Assembly (NCBI GenBank): GCA_023935145.1
Contig: CM043705.1
Span: 18,068,501 to 18,132,500 of the forward strand
Direction of reading: 5' to 3'
Source: Bretschneidera sinensis
Taxonomy: Eukaryota; Streptophyta; Magnoliopsida; Brassicales; Akaniaceae
DNA: 64,000 nucleotides
Shown in pieces: positions 12,085 through 21,627 of this stretch. Each line of letters starts with the position of its first letter. The first letter of the stretch is position 1. A model generated the notes under the pieces. It saw nothing but the letters and a program-made list of their open reading frames with translations, was not told where the DNA came from and did not search any database. The position numbers were made by a program, and so were the translations under genes.

Positions 12085-12335
12085 GTCAATGTCATGGTAA
12101 TCTCGAAGTCTTGGAACAAGAGCATGTTCGTAATGTCCAACCATCTCTCCTCCAACATAGAGAAAACTAGGGTAACATGCTGCCATGCCACAAATGAGTC
12201 CATAAAATCACTGAACTCGACAGTTCTGATATTTCCCTTCACAAAAGGGCTCAATTTCCAGTACTACTCGATGGAGTTGTTAGGCCCGATGTATGGTTTA
12301 ATCCTAGGAGGCTTCTAAAAAACAAATCACACATA
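12085..12335 (-). pseudogene. Plant mobile domain (PMD) gene fragment, N-terminal half
   Basis: The minus-strand translation has the PMD beginning: KLSPFVKGNIRTVEFSDF, then FSMLEERWLDITN and FEITMTLTD, corresponding to the ERW...T.TF and EMT.TL.D blocks of PMD (MAIN-like) proteins. One stop lies upstream of SPFVKG. The frame is cut at the LTR junction near 12082. PMD proteins occur as host genes and inside plant transposons, and their biochemical role is not settled. The matching C-terminal half is at 18869-19373 on the other strand. Assignment is by memory of the family pattern. Confidence 0.55.
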
Positions 12336-12734
12336 TTCGTACCTTTTCATTGAACTTTACAAATGACTGAAAACTTAAATATCTTTGGAAAAGAAGGGTT
12401 ACCATGCCAATCTTGGTGAAGTTGGAGTAGTGTATGTCCATCTAGAGAAGGATGTCAAGAAAGTGACCTTGAGGAACCTTAAAGACAAAATTTTTTGTCC
12501 CAAAGAAGCTGTTAAGTGGTAGCTTGAGGCTAAATCCTTAGTAGATGAAGAACATAGAAGAAATGATGCTTATAATGATTCTAGTTTGTCAAAAAGCTAG
12601 TTTCACCAAAAAGTATAACTTGTAAGAACAATTTCGTGTAAATATATTCTATGGGCATCATGTGCCTTGTGTTTCTAATGTAACGTGCCATAGGTATTTA
12701 CAACTAAGCATAAAAATAAACAGAATCCTAAAAA
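12336..12734. other. Unassigned junction segment with a short coding-like stretch
   Basis: On +, about 12400-12600 reads as a hydrophilic, gene-like peptide (GVVYVHLEKDVKKVTLRNL and PKEAVKW before a TAG). I do not recognise it. The remainder to 12734 is AT-rich. The segment lies upstream of the PMD fragment and ends at the breakpoint with integrase sequence. Confidence 0.3.
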
Positions 12735-13227
12735 TAGAGGAGAGTGGATGAGGCAGACAAACAGTGGACTAACCACTTATCGAACATACTTTGGACATAT
12801 CGGACCACCGCCCGAAAACCCATAGGAGAAATCCCCTTCTTCATGCCCTACAGTTCCGAAGTAGTCATCTCCTTGGAAATCGGGGTACCCTCACTACGAG
12901 TGCAGAATTTCAAAAATGGCAACAACGAAGAAGCCCTACGGATGAACACTGATCTTATCGAAGAAGCTCGAAATAAGGCCCAGATCTAGTTAGTCGCCTA
13001 TCAGTAGAGGGCCACTAAATATTACAACTCTCAGGTTGCATGACCTCGTCCTACGAAAGAATGAAGTATCCTATCCACGAGAAACGGGGAAGCCAGTCCC
13101 AAACTAGGAAGACCCATATCGCATTAAAACGTTATGTCGATCTGGCACCTTCGAGCTCGAGGAACTAAGTGGTAAACCCATTCCCCGCACTTGGAACACT
13201 GAAAACCTCCATAAGTTCTACCAGTAA
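12735..13227 (+). pseudogene. Integrase C-terminal fragment of gypsy element B
   Basis: Begins abruptly inside integrase at RRVDEADKQW, matching RRLNKVDKQW of element A and RRLDEVDKQW of C. It runs to HKFYQ with TAA at 13225-13227. NILWTYRTTARKP and LEIGVPSLRV are well kept; two stops and a short deletion follow near 12985-13040. Everything upstream in pol is missing. The sequence before it belongs to another context, so position about 12735 is a rearrangement breakpoint. Confidence 0.88.
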
Positions 13228-13331
13228 CATGTGCCTTAAGCATGGCTCATGACGCCTCAGTTAGCTAAGGTTGTAACGTCAAAAATATGACTGCCATAAG
13301 AGACAATGAATTAAAAAGGAGAAATCCAAGT

Positions 13332-13337
13332 TTTATT
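13332..13337 (-). terminator. AATAAA polyadenylation signal of antisense gene B
   Basis: The minus strand carries AATAAA about 90 bases past the ancestral stop of the antisense gene, the usual distance for a plant near-upstream poly(A) element. Use is inferred. Confidence 0.5.
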
Positions 13338-14004
13338 AAATTACATAGATGAAGTTACAAAAGCACTATTGGCCTTGGAGTACAAAAATTAAAAAAAAAG
13401 GTTTGAAAACTAAGACAAAGTCCTCAGGGGGAGGCCTCCCTCTTGGATGCAGCCTCGGCCTCACCCTTCGGCTAAGCAATTGGCCCCTCCTCACCAGCCC
13501 GAGTCGCCTCTCCAACCGCAGCCTCCTCTTCCAACGAACCCACCAGGTCGAGATCCTAGAAGTCAACCTTAGGTTGAGCTCTAAGGCTTTTCTCCCGGCA
13601 TTAGAGAAGCCCTCGAAGTACTGCTGGCCTGTCTCCTCCTCAACAGCTTCTCTATAGGAGGCTAAATCCCTGAAGACGGCCAGAGCCTCCTCCACAACCC
13701 TCTCAACAGCCACTTTGTAGGGAGTTGACTCACTAAAGGTAGCTAGAGCATCCTCCACAGCCGTCTGGGTGGTTGCCTCAGCCTCTTTCTTCTGCTGCAG
13801 CTCCAAAGCCACATGCGCGTCCCTCTCCAAGTGCATGATGTCCTGCTCCCGTATGGCCTCAACCCTGGCCTGGTTGGCTCCCTCTAGGGATGCCTGCAGC
13901 TGGTGAATGAGCTCGCCACTCTCATCTAACCTCTGCTGGGCTCGAGTCAGCTTCTCTATCGTGTTTAGACAACGTCGCGAAAGCACTGCCAGCAGCACAC
14001 TCGA

Positions 14005-14073
14005 CTGAGATAAAGAGAAATTGTCAGCTTCCAAAAACAAAGAAGAAGTACAAAAACAAGGGATAGCTTTTAC
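14005..14073 (-). other. Intron 2 of antisense gene B
   Basis: A 69-base GT-AG interval: CCCAG then GTAAAAGC, a pyrimidine-rich end, and TATCTCAG before TCGAGTG. Phase 0. Element A has the same boundary (GCCTCCCAG then GTGAAC), and C has CACAG then GTTTGAAT at the matching place. Confidence 0.65.
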
Positions 14074-14491
14074 CTGGGAGGTCAAGGCCTTGACAACTGA
14101 GCATAATCCCTCGATCGGCCTCTGTGAGAGATTGAGCAGGTTATGTGGCAGGACCCCAGGATGAGGTGCTCCCGAGCCACTTAGGGATGGGTAAAAACAA
14201 AGTCATCGATCTTTAAGCTGCACTTGGATGTGAAGACCGCAGACCCTAAGGGAGTACCCCGAGACAAGGTAGGAGCCTTAGTCGGCTCCGGCTGGGGTGC
14301 AGCAGGAACAACCATCGGCTCAGGTGAGCGCTCGGAAGGGCTATCCACTTTGATTGGCACGGGGGAGGGGACTCGTGGCCTTTTCCTCATGCCTTGGGCC
14401 TGCACAGGATATTTCTCTACTTGTGCAACTTTCTTCTTCTCTAGGGAAATCCTCTTAGCCCTCTCCCTAACATGTGCAGTAGCCTCCATCT

Positions 14492-14608
14492 CTGCCCAAG
14501 CATAGAAGGGAAAAAGTATTAAGTACAAAATACAAAACAAAGAAAAAACAAACATACAAGTATTAAGTACGAGGAAGCAAAAAAAAAAAGAACAAGCATA
14601 GGGATTAC
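14492..14608 (-). other. Intron 1 of antisense gene B
   Basis: A 117-base GT-AG interval (GTAATCCC ... TTGGGCAG) with a T-rich body. Removing it joins ETMES to EMEATAHV in phase 1. Equivalent phase-1 introns are 3645-3723 in A (79 bases) and 36741-36813 in C (73 bases), which differ in sequence and length but not in position. Confidence 0.75.
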
Positions 14609-15801
14609 CACTCTCCATGGTTTCCTTGGGGCATCGAAGATAGAGGTCTCGCCTCATCAGCTCCTCATTGTCGTATAGGACCTCCATGTTCAAAGGCGTG
14701 GCCACCATCAAATTCACCATCTCTTACTCGTGGAATAAGAGGTTTGGCTTTTTGCATTTACTCGCACGGTCTAAGCTCTAAGAGAGAGAAACCCCGAAGC
14801 TCCTATCGCTTTGGATGAAGAAGAACATCTTCTTTCACTTCTTGATCGAGGAAAGTATCTTTTTCAGCAACTTCCTCTTGGCCCCCGTGCTGATCACAAC
14901 CCACCCAGTTTGACCGTGCCTATTTATTTGGAAGTGGGATTTGAAGACATCGATGTTCATCAACCCCCCCACCTCCATGCAGACATAGATAAAGGTCATG
15001 ATTAACCACACCGAGTTCAGCACCAGTTGGCACAATGCTTTACCAAAGTACCTTAGTACTGTGCAGAAGAAGGGATTGAGAGGGAATTAAAGTCTTGCCC
15101 TTATGTATTGTTCATAAACGCACAACTCATAAGGCGCACGACTCAATAGGGCATCACAAGCCCTTTCCCCAACCCCTACTGGCCTAAAGGCATACTCCTC
15201 TAGAATACAATACACCCTCCGGATAACTTCAAGGTCCTCTTCCCCCATGTGGCTGGGCACAACGTTTATGGCAAACGACCACTACTCCTTTTTTTCACGA
15301 CCACATCCCCCCTCAAAGTGGCCAAGGTAGTATCCACTTCATCCTCACCCTCAGAAGTGGAGTCCTCATCGACCTCTTCTTCTACGGCCATGTAGGGCAC
15401 TATGGCTAGTGGCCCTTCTCTAGCCTCAGAACTCCTCGAGGACTCACCCTCGGAGGAGGATAGGCTCAACCACATGCCCTCCTTTGACTCTACACTATCT
15501 TCACTACCACTATCCCTACTGGGCCTATCACAAGACTTATCTACTGAAGACATAGTAAAGTAGAAAGAGAAAACTCACCAAAACGTGATAGCCTGAACAA
15601 ACTCCTTCTTCAACCCAAGCCTGATCCTCTTCCAATGAAAGCACACCTCGACCATCCAAGTAAGCTTCGAGCACCCTCGAACCTCCGAAAACCTTCTCTT
15701 ATGACAACTCCGAACACTCTCAAACTTTTGGATGAGTCCGTGGGCTCTCAAAATTTCTCTGATTGCAAATGAAGGTGAAGAGAAGTGAGGAAGGAATGCT
15801 C

Positions 15802-15809
15802 TTATATAG
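15802..15809 (-). promoter_or_regulatory. TATA box of antisense gene B
   Basis: The minus strand reads CCCTATATAAGAGC 250 bases before the antisense ATG. Element A keeps a TATA-like version at the matching point. The hairpin array begins about 480 bases further upstream. Confidence 0.55.
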
Positions 15810-16282
15810 GGATAGGAGCATGACAAACAAGGAAAATTAAATTCTAGGATTGGGGAGACGTGACGTTTGAAATAACCGAGACTATCTTTACGCTCGCCAA
15901 AAAAACTCCCGTTACACGATGCAACGCTTTGCCTGCTTAAGGTACCGTGTCACCTCCCAAGACTCTCTCAGCCGCCAAAGAGTAGCGCCTAATATGACCA
16001 TTCTGTTCCCTAAGGGCACTAATCAGTAATGAACACCATCGTTTTTACTCTGCAAGCCATGCGCATTAAATAGCCCAGTACTCCACGTGTAAGAAGGTTC
16101 TGGAAGCAGCCCAAAGATTTTTTTTATTCTTAGGCCTGAAAATAGAAAAGAATCATCTAGAGCCTAACACCAGAGAATTATTTCTGGGCCCAAAGGGCAA
16201 GAAGCCCCAAGATTCCACCAAAAACTTCAAAGGAAGAGGCCCAAAAATCCACTAAGGACTCTAAAAGTGGATGGTCTAGATT

Positions 16283-18226
16283 AACAGTCTCCAAAGCCAA
16301 GCATATTGACTGTTGCTCATATGTTCGGACCAACGTCTCCAAGGCAGAGCATATTGACTGTTGCTCATATACTCGGACCAATGTCCCCAAGGCCGAGCAT
16401 ATTGACTGCTGCTCATATGCTCGAACCAACGTCTCTAAGGCCGAGCATATTGACTGCTGCTCATGTGCTCGGACCAATGTCTCCAAGGCCGAGCATATTG
16501 AATGCTGCTCATATGCTCGGATCAACATCTCCAAGGCCGGGCATATTGACTACTACTCATATGATCAGACTAATATCACCAAGGCTGAGCATATTGACTG
16601 CTGCTCATATTCTCAGACCAATGTCTCCAAGGCCTAGCATATTGACTACTGCTCATATGCTCAGACCAACATCTCCAAGGCATAGTATATTGACTGCTGG
16701 TCATATACTCGGACCAACGTCTCCAAGATCGAGCATATTGTCTAGTACTTATATACTCAGACTAATGTTTTCAAGGCCGAGCATATTGATTGCTGCTCAT
16801 ATGCTTGGATTAATGTATCCAAGGTCGAGCATATTGACTACTGCTTATATGCTCGGACCAACATCTTTAAGGTCAACCGAGCTTATCGACTGCTGCTCAT
16901 ATGCTTGGACCAATGTCTCTAAGGTCGAGCATATTGACTGTTGCTTATATGCTTAGACTAACATCTCCAAGGCCGAGCATATTGACTGCTGTTCATATGC
17001 TCAGACCAACGTCTCCAAGGCCGAGCATGTTGACTACTGGTCATATGTTTAGACCAATGTCTCCAAGACCGAGTATATTGACTACTGGTCATATGCTCAG
17101 ACCAATATCTCCAAGGCTGAGCATATTGACTACTGCTCATATGCTCGGACCAACGTCTCTAAGGCCGAGCATATTGACTGCTGCTCATGTGCTCGGACCA
17201 ATGTCTCTAAGGTCGAACATATTGAATGCTGCTCATATGCTCGGATCAACATCTTCAAGGCCGGGCATATTGACTGCTACTCATATGATCAGACCAATAT
17301 CACCAAGGCTGAGCATATTGACTGCTGCTCATATTCTCATACCAATGTCTCCAAGGCCTAGCATATTGATTACTGCTCATATGCTCAGACCAATATCTCC
17401 AAGGCCTGGTATATTGACTGCTGGTCATATACTCGGACCAACGTCTCCAAGACCGAGCATATTGACTAGTGCTTATATGCTCAGACTAACGTCTTCAAGG
17501 CCGAGTATATTGATTGCTGCTCATATGCTCGGATCAATGTATCCAAGGCCGAGCATATTGACTGCTGCTTATATGCTCAGACCAACGTCTTTAAGGTCAA
17601 CCGAGCATATTGACTGTTGCTCATATGCTTAGACCAACGTCTTCAAGGTCAAGCATATTGACTGTTGCTTATATGCTTAGACCAACATCTCCAAGGCCGA
17701 GCATATTGACTGCTGTTCATATGCTTGGACCAACGTCTCCAAGGCTAAGCATATTGACTGCTGCTCATATGCTCGGACCAGCGTCTCCAAGGCCGAGCAT
17801 GTTGAATACTGGTCATATGCTCAGACCAATGTCTCCAAGGCCGAGCATATTGATTACTGCTCATATGCTAGGACCAACATCTCCAAGGTCGAGCACATTG
17901 ACTGCTGCTCATATGCTCGGACCAACCTCTATAAGGCCGAGCATATTGACTGTTGCTCATATCCTCGGATCAATCTCTCCAAGGCCGAGCATATTGAGTG
18001 CTGCTCATATGCTTGGACCACTGTCTCCAAGGCCGAGTATATTGACTTCTGCTCATATGCTAGGACCAACGTCTCCAAGGCCGAGCATATTGATTGCTGC
18101 TCATATGCTCAGACAAAGGTCTCCAAGGCTGAGCATATTAACTGCTGCTCATATGCTCGGACCAATGTCTCTAAGGCCGAGCATATTGACTGCTGCTCAT
18201 ATGCTCGGACCAATGTCTCCAAGGTT
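16283..18226. repeat. Tandem hairpin repeat array of element B (48-bp unit, about 40 copies)
   Basis: Successive GAGCAT starts at 16395, 16443 and 16491 give an exact 48-bp period. The consensus unit holds the perfect inverted repeat CCGAGCATAT / ATATGCTCGG around a 12-base loop TGACTGCTGCTC, with TTGACT spanning the loop edge. Only a few units have indels (near 16870 and 17600, both with an extra GGTCAACC). The period is a multiple of three, so frames of over 200 codons run through it (16306-16956, 16901-17632, 17610-18287) with a 16-residue repeat. These are by-products of the array. Confidence 0.95.
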
Positions 18227-18239
18227 GAAGTCCCATCAT

Positions 18240-18284
18240 ACTTCCTTAGAGCACATAAATGCACTCAAAGAAGTGGCGCGCCTT
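18240..18284 (+). other. Hairpin-like block and polypurine tract (PPT) before 3' LTR of B
   Basis: ACTTCCTTAGA and CACTCAAAGAAGT flank CACATAAATG, a weakened form of element A's perfect hairpin. The purine-rich AAAGAAGTGG leads into the LTR start. The tract is interrupted by CGCGCC, unlike A and D. Confidence 0.7.
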
Positions 18285-18320
18285 TGATATAGATAAAAAG
18301 TACCACCCAATGATATGGGG

Positions 18321-18461
18321 ACACGTGGACAAACTCTCCTCCAGTAACGCGAGGACACGTGGACCGACTCTCTTCCAGTAGCGTGAGGACACGGTGACAA
18401 CTTTCCCCAGTAGCATGAAGACATTTGGATGGACCTTCTCCAATAACCTGATGACACGTGG
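18321..18461 (+). promoter_or_regulatory. U3 tandem repeats with G-box motifs in the B LTR
   Basis: Five copies start at 18321, 18355, 18389, 18421 and 18454 (32-34-bp spacing). Each begins ACACGTGG or a variant, followed by a CTCTCCTCCAGTAACG-like tail. Three keep CACGTG, the plant G-box core bound by bZIP and bHLH factors. They lie about 180-310 bases upstream of the TATA box. Confidence 0.7.
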
Positions 18462-18630
18462 ATGAGCAGTTGACAACACCACTATCACTCACAATCTCCC
18501 CTATACCAGGCTATAAGCATGATTGTGGGGTTGGACAATCCCAGGACACGCGACTAAACCCCCGTCAGAAGAACAGGATCTCCGAGATTTCGCCATCCCT
18601 GGCACGTGGGCAGTCCCACCTTTGAATCAC

Positions 18631-18638
18631 TATAAAAG
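18631..18638 (+). promoter_or_regulatory. TATA box of B 3' LTR
   Basis: CACTATAAAAGGCC, the same core as in the D LTRs and the inverted B LTR, where it is read on the minus strand. Confidence 0.7.
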
Positions 18639-18868
18639 GCCTAAGGTATATAGAACAAAATCATCTTCAATTAGAGTTCATTACTGAAAGCTCTCATTAT
18701 CATAATTCTCTTCGTTCCTTGAAAACTTACACTGCCAAAAGCATCGGAGTGTCTTTGGAGGCATCATCCCCCCACTCCTCCGGTGACCTTCTATTTCATC
18801 TTTGTTTCCTTATGCAAGCCCCTCCTAGGATAACTAACCTCTATCTCAACAAAATATTGTAGGAATCA

Positions 18869-19373
18869 ACAATGCCCAAGGTAGACGATTCCGAGAAGGC
18901 TTCCCTTCTTGGTTTGTTTCTACTTATTTACTAAGCTGCCAGCTAAGGGTGAAAAGGAGGATCCTGATGCCTTCCACCCCATCGATGACTAGATAGCCTA
19001 GGGATTCATTTTGTATTTGTACGGGGCACTCATATTTGCTTACCTTTTGGGTCAACACTAGTGAACATGTACTACTTGATATGATCTTTAGGTACAATTG
19101 GGATGGCATTGCAATAGCCATCTTCTATGGCTATATGGATGCGATCACTTGCAACGTCAACACCAAGGTTGGCGACTATTGGCATGCTTACGAGGTAAAT
19201 TTTTTATTTTTTCTTTTACTTTCCATTTTTGTCCATTGTTATTCATTCATTAGCATTATTAAGTAAAGGGTACTAGCTAGGACTTAAAATTGTAGGTGTG
19301 GGCAACAGAGCACTTGGGAGGATTCATTGGGGCTGCACATCCTCTTTTTGAGAAACAAAAAGAACTCATATGA
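18869..19373 (+). pseudogene. Plant mobile domain (PMD) gene fragment, C-terminal half
   Basis: Directly after the LTR the plus strand encodes, with two stops and shifts, GFILYLYGALIFAYLL, then RYNWDGIAIAIFYGYMD and VGDYWHAYE. An intron (19195-19295, GT-AG, phase 0) leads to VWATEHLGG and a stop at 19371-19373. These match the FLL.LFG..L, W....LA..Y and W.YEH blocks of PMD proteins. The N-terminal half of a PMD is at 12085-12335 on the other strand, next to the other LTR of element B. This suggests the element once inserted into a PMD gene. Confidence 0.55.
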
Positions 19374-21622
19374 AATAGATCAAATAGCTTGACTTGGCAT
19401 CAGTTACCAATCCAATTTCTCTCACATAAACACACTAAAGGTGTACTTGGTAGGTAGAATGAGGAGGAGGGTAGGATGAAATAGATAAATAGGAGGATGA
19501 GACAGATAATATATTCTTATCTTATGTTTGGTAAATAAATAATTAAAGAAAGGATAAAATGATATTTTTATTTTGACAAAAATACCTTCTACTCCACATT
19601 TTTTTTTGTTTTTCTTCTCAATTTTACATTTTCATTGAAATTTTGAAAAAAAATGGAACATTTTTATTTACTAGTAAAATTATTTTCATGAAAAGAAAAA
19701 AATTAAATGAAGTGGTCATATACAACAAATTCTTTGTACCATTTTTAATACACAAAGAATAGAAAAATAAAAAAGTACACTTTTTATCATTATCTTTCCC
19801 ACGTTAGTGCAATCACTAATAAAGGGCAAAAACCCAATTTTGTGGTATAAAAAACCGAAAGTAAAAAATTTGTTACTCATGCTTCATGACATCTATCTAC
19901 CAATGACACTTTTGTGCCTTAAAGCAAAATCCAGCCTTAAATTCTTTCCTCCATCTTCTTATCCAATCTTTCATCATGGATTTCGAAAAAAAGAAGAAAA
20001 AACAAACAAACTTTCAGCTGTGTTTAGGGCTTAGAGATTTTGCAGTGTTTTAGGGAGGCAGTTGGTTGCAGTGTTTTAGGTCTATATATGGGGGAAAATT
20101 TAAGATTACACTTATTATTCTTTATTTTTTCCAAATGTTAAGTGGGAGAAATTAACCCACTATCTCCACTGTAAATTCGCCCCTGGGTATGGTTGTACCA
20201 CGATTCTTTTTTGTTACACTTATTGTATTACAAATTAGTTCATGCATTGTAGTTGAAGTGAGTTTTTGGTAATGTATATGAAATGCAATCACCATCATTT
20301 AGCCATTTCCACTTTTTAGAGCTTACTTGGGGTCTATTTGCTACACTAAGCATCGGGTAAATGCTCTGGATTAAATGTGGAATGTTTATATGGATTGAGG
20401 ACCTGTCCGAAGCACAAGGCAGAAGGGGGAGCCAAGCACTTGAAAGACACCTACGGATCATTGGCAGCCACCTATTATATCTCACAGCTTGTTAGAGCTC
20501 AGGTCCGAAGACGTATTTTTATCGGAGTAAAAATTGTCCTTTCTCATGTAGAATTGTAGGCGCCATATTTTGTACCTTTTGATAATTAACGATCTCCCTC
20601 TTCTTTGTCTCAATGAAAACAATAAAGACAATGATCTGTGCGAATGTTTGGGATGTGTTCAACGTCGAGTTCGATTTCTTACTATGGTTAGGATTAGTTT
20701 GAAGGAAATTGATTTTAAAACAAAATGCTTTAAAGATTAAAAAAATGGATGTTGACAAAAATATCCATTTTTTTACTATTTTGAGAACCTGACTTTTGAA
20801 TTTGATAACTTTTTATCAACAATATATAGGCAAATTCCACTTTACAACATTATAGAACTTTTAATTATTATTTTTTCGATATAACTTGAGCCTTAATCCG
20901 GTAAGGTATATGAGAGGAATTAATTTTCTACTAAAACAACTTCAAACCAGATCACTTGTAGTGTTTCGGGCACCATAAAAACAATTGATAATATTTTAGT
21001 GAGATCAATTGGGCTTGGAGCTAGAATTCTTAAGATTTATAGAAAGCCAAAGATCACCTTGATTGGATTAGAGTTAAGTGAGCTACACCCATTTGAAGTC
21101 AGGGTCTAGAATTTGTCTTTTTCCCTAATCAGATTGAAATTTCAGTTTTGGAAAGTGCTCTAATGCGCTTGCCTGTTATCTAGGGACAAAGCGTGTTCCT
21201 TACCCTAAGGGGACTTGCCAAAGCCTATAAATACTCTATCTTAACACCTTAGATGGGATCTTTGATTGAGCTTTTAATTAATTTTCTGATTTAGAGAGAA
21301 TTAGAGAAAGCAAAATAGTCAAATTTTAGTGAGAGAAACACCAAAACCCTTAAGCAAAAGCCTAGTTCTTTACACCTTAATTAAAAATGTCAATCCAAAG
21401 AAGAAAAACTTTCAAAACCAATTAATCTTTGATCATAGTAAGCAAAGAACAAGAAAAGAATTCGATAACAAAGATTGCAAACAACCAAGATTGTTGTCTT
21501 CTTGAGAGGATGAAAGAGATTACTTCCATCCCCTATTCGGAAAGGAGAGAAGTCTCGCGATCTCTTTAATCCATGCTAGACAACTCAAGGAAAGTTCAAA
21601 GAGCTCTTATTGATCTTTATAA
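19374..21622. other. Unassigned region left of element D
   Basis: No supported gene. 19430-20160 is AT-rich and resembles decayed transposon sequence (ACTTGGTAGG near its left side), but I found no inverted termini. 20377-20550 has a short uninterrupted frame of unknown kind. 21190-21330 has a TATA-like CTATAAATACTC and a leader-like composition, possibly an old promoter or LTR. Confidence 0.3.
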
Positions 21623-21627
21623 AGTTG

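Larger units (their letters stand above)
13424..15553 (-). pseudogene. Antisense accessory gene of element B (PF04195-like domain plus coiled coil)
   Basis: Best-preserved copy. ATG at 15553 opens an acidic Ser/Glu-rich N terminus (MSSVDKSCDRPSRD). The PF04195-like domain follows (about 15300-14830; CVYE, LCQLVLNSVWLI, WVVISTGAK), then ELMRRDLYL and an intron. A basic LEKKK / Pro-rich linker and a long coiled coil come next (14000-13600; IEKLTRAQQRLDESGELIHQ, LELQQKKEAEATTQ). GT-AG introns are 14492-14608 (phase 1) and 14005-14073 (phase 0). The ancestral frame ends at TGA 13424-13426; the longer frame to 13366 comes from a shift. There is a shift near 15290 and stops near 15080 and 14790. 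TATATAAG lies 250 bases upstream and AATAAA downstream, so it looks like its own transcription unit. Function unknown. Confidence 0.78.
18285..18868 (+). mobile_element. 3' LTR of gypsy element B
   Basis: The 584-bp LTR runs from TGATATAG to GGAATCA. It pairs with the truncated inverted copy at 11651-12080. TATAAAAG is at 18631-18638, and the leader keeps the CATCGGAGTGTC / CTCCGGTGACC segment common to this family. No primer site follows; a PMD gene fragment begins directly after it. Confidence 0.88.

Noticed and set aside
15544..15578. A 5' intron just before the antisense ATG of B (GTGAGT ... TTCAG)
   Set aside because: Only 35 bases, too short for plant splicing, and not matched in A.
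16306..18287. Open frames of over 200 codons with a 16-residue repeat, which could suggest a repetitive structural protein
   Set aside because: The 48-bp period is a multiple of three, so a stop-free unit gives long frames automatically. Several frames overlap, the opposite strand is also open in places, and starts lack any gene context.
19430..20160. Miniature inverted-repeat transposon
   Set aside because: The left side resembles common miniature-element ends, but no matching inverted terminus could be seen on the right.
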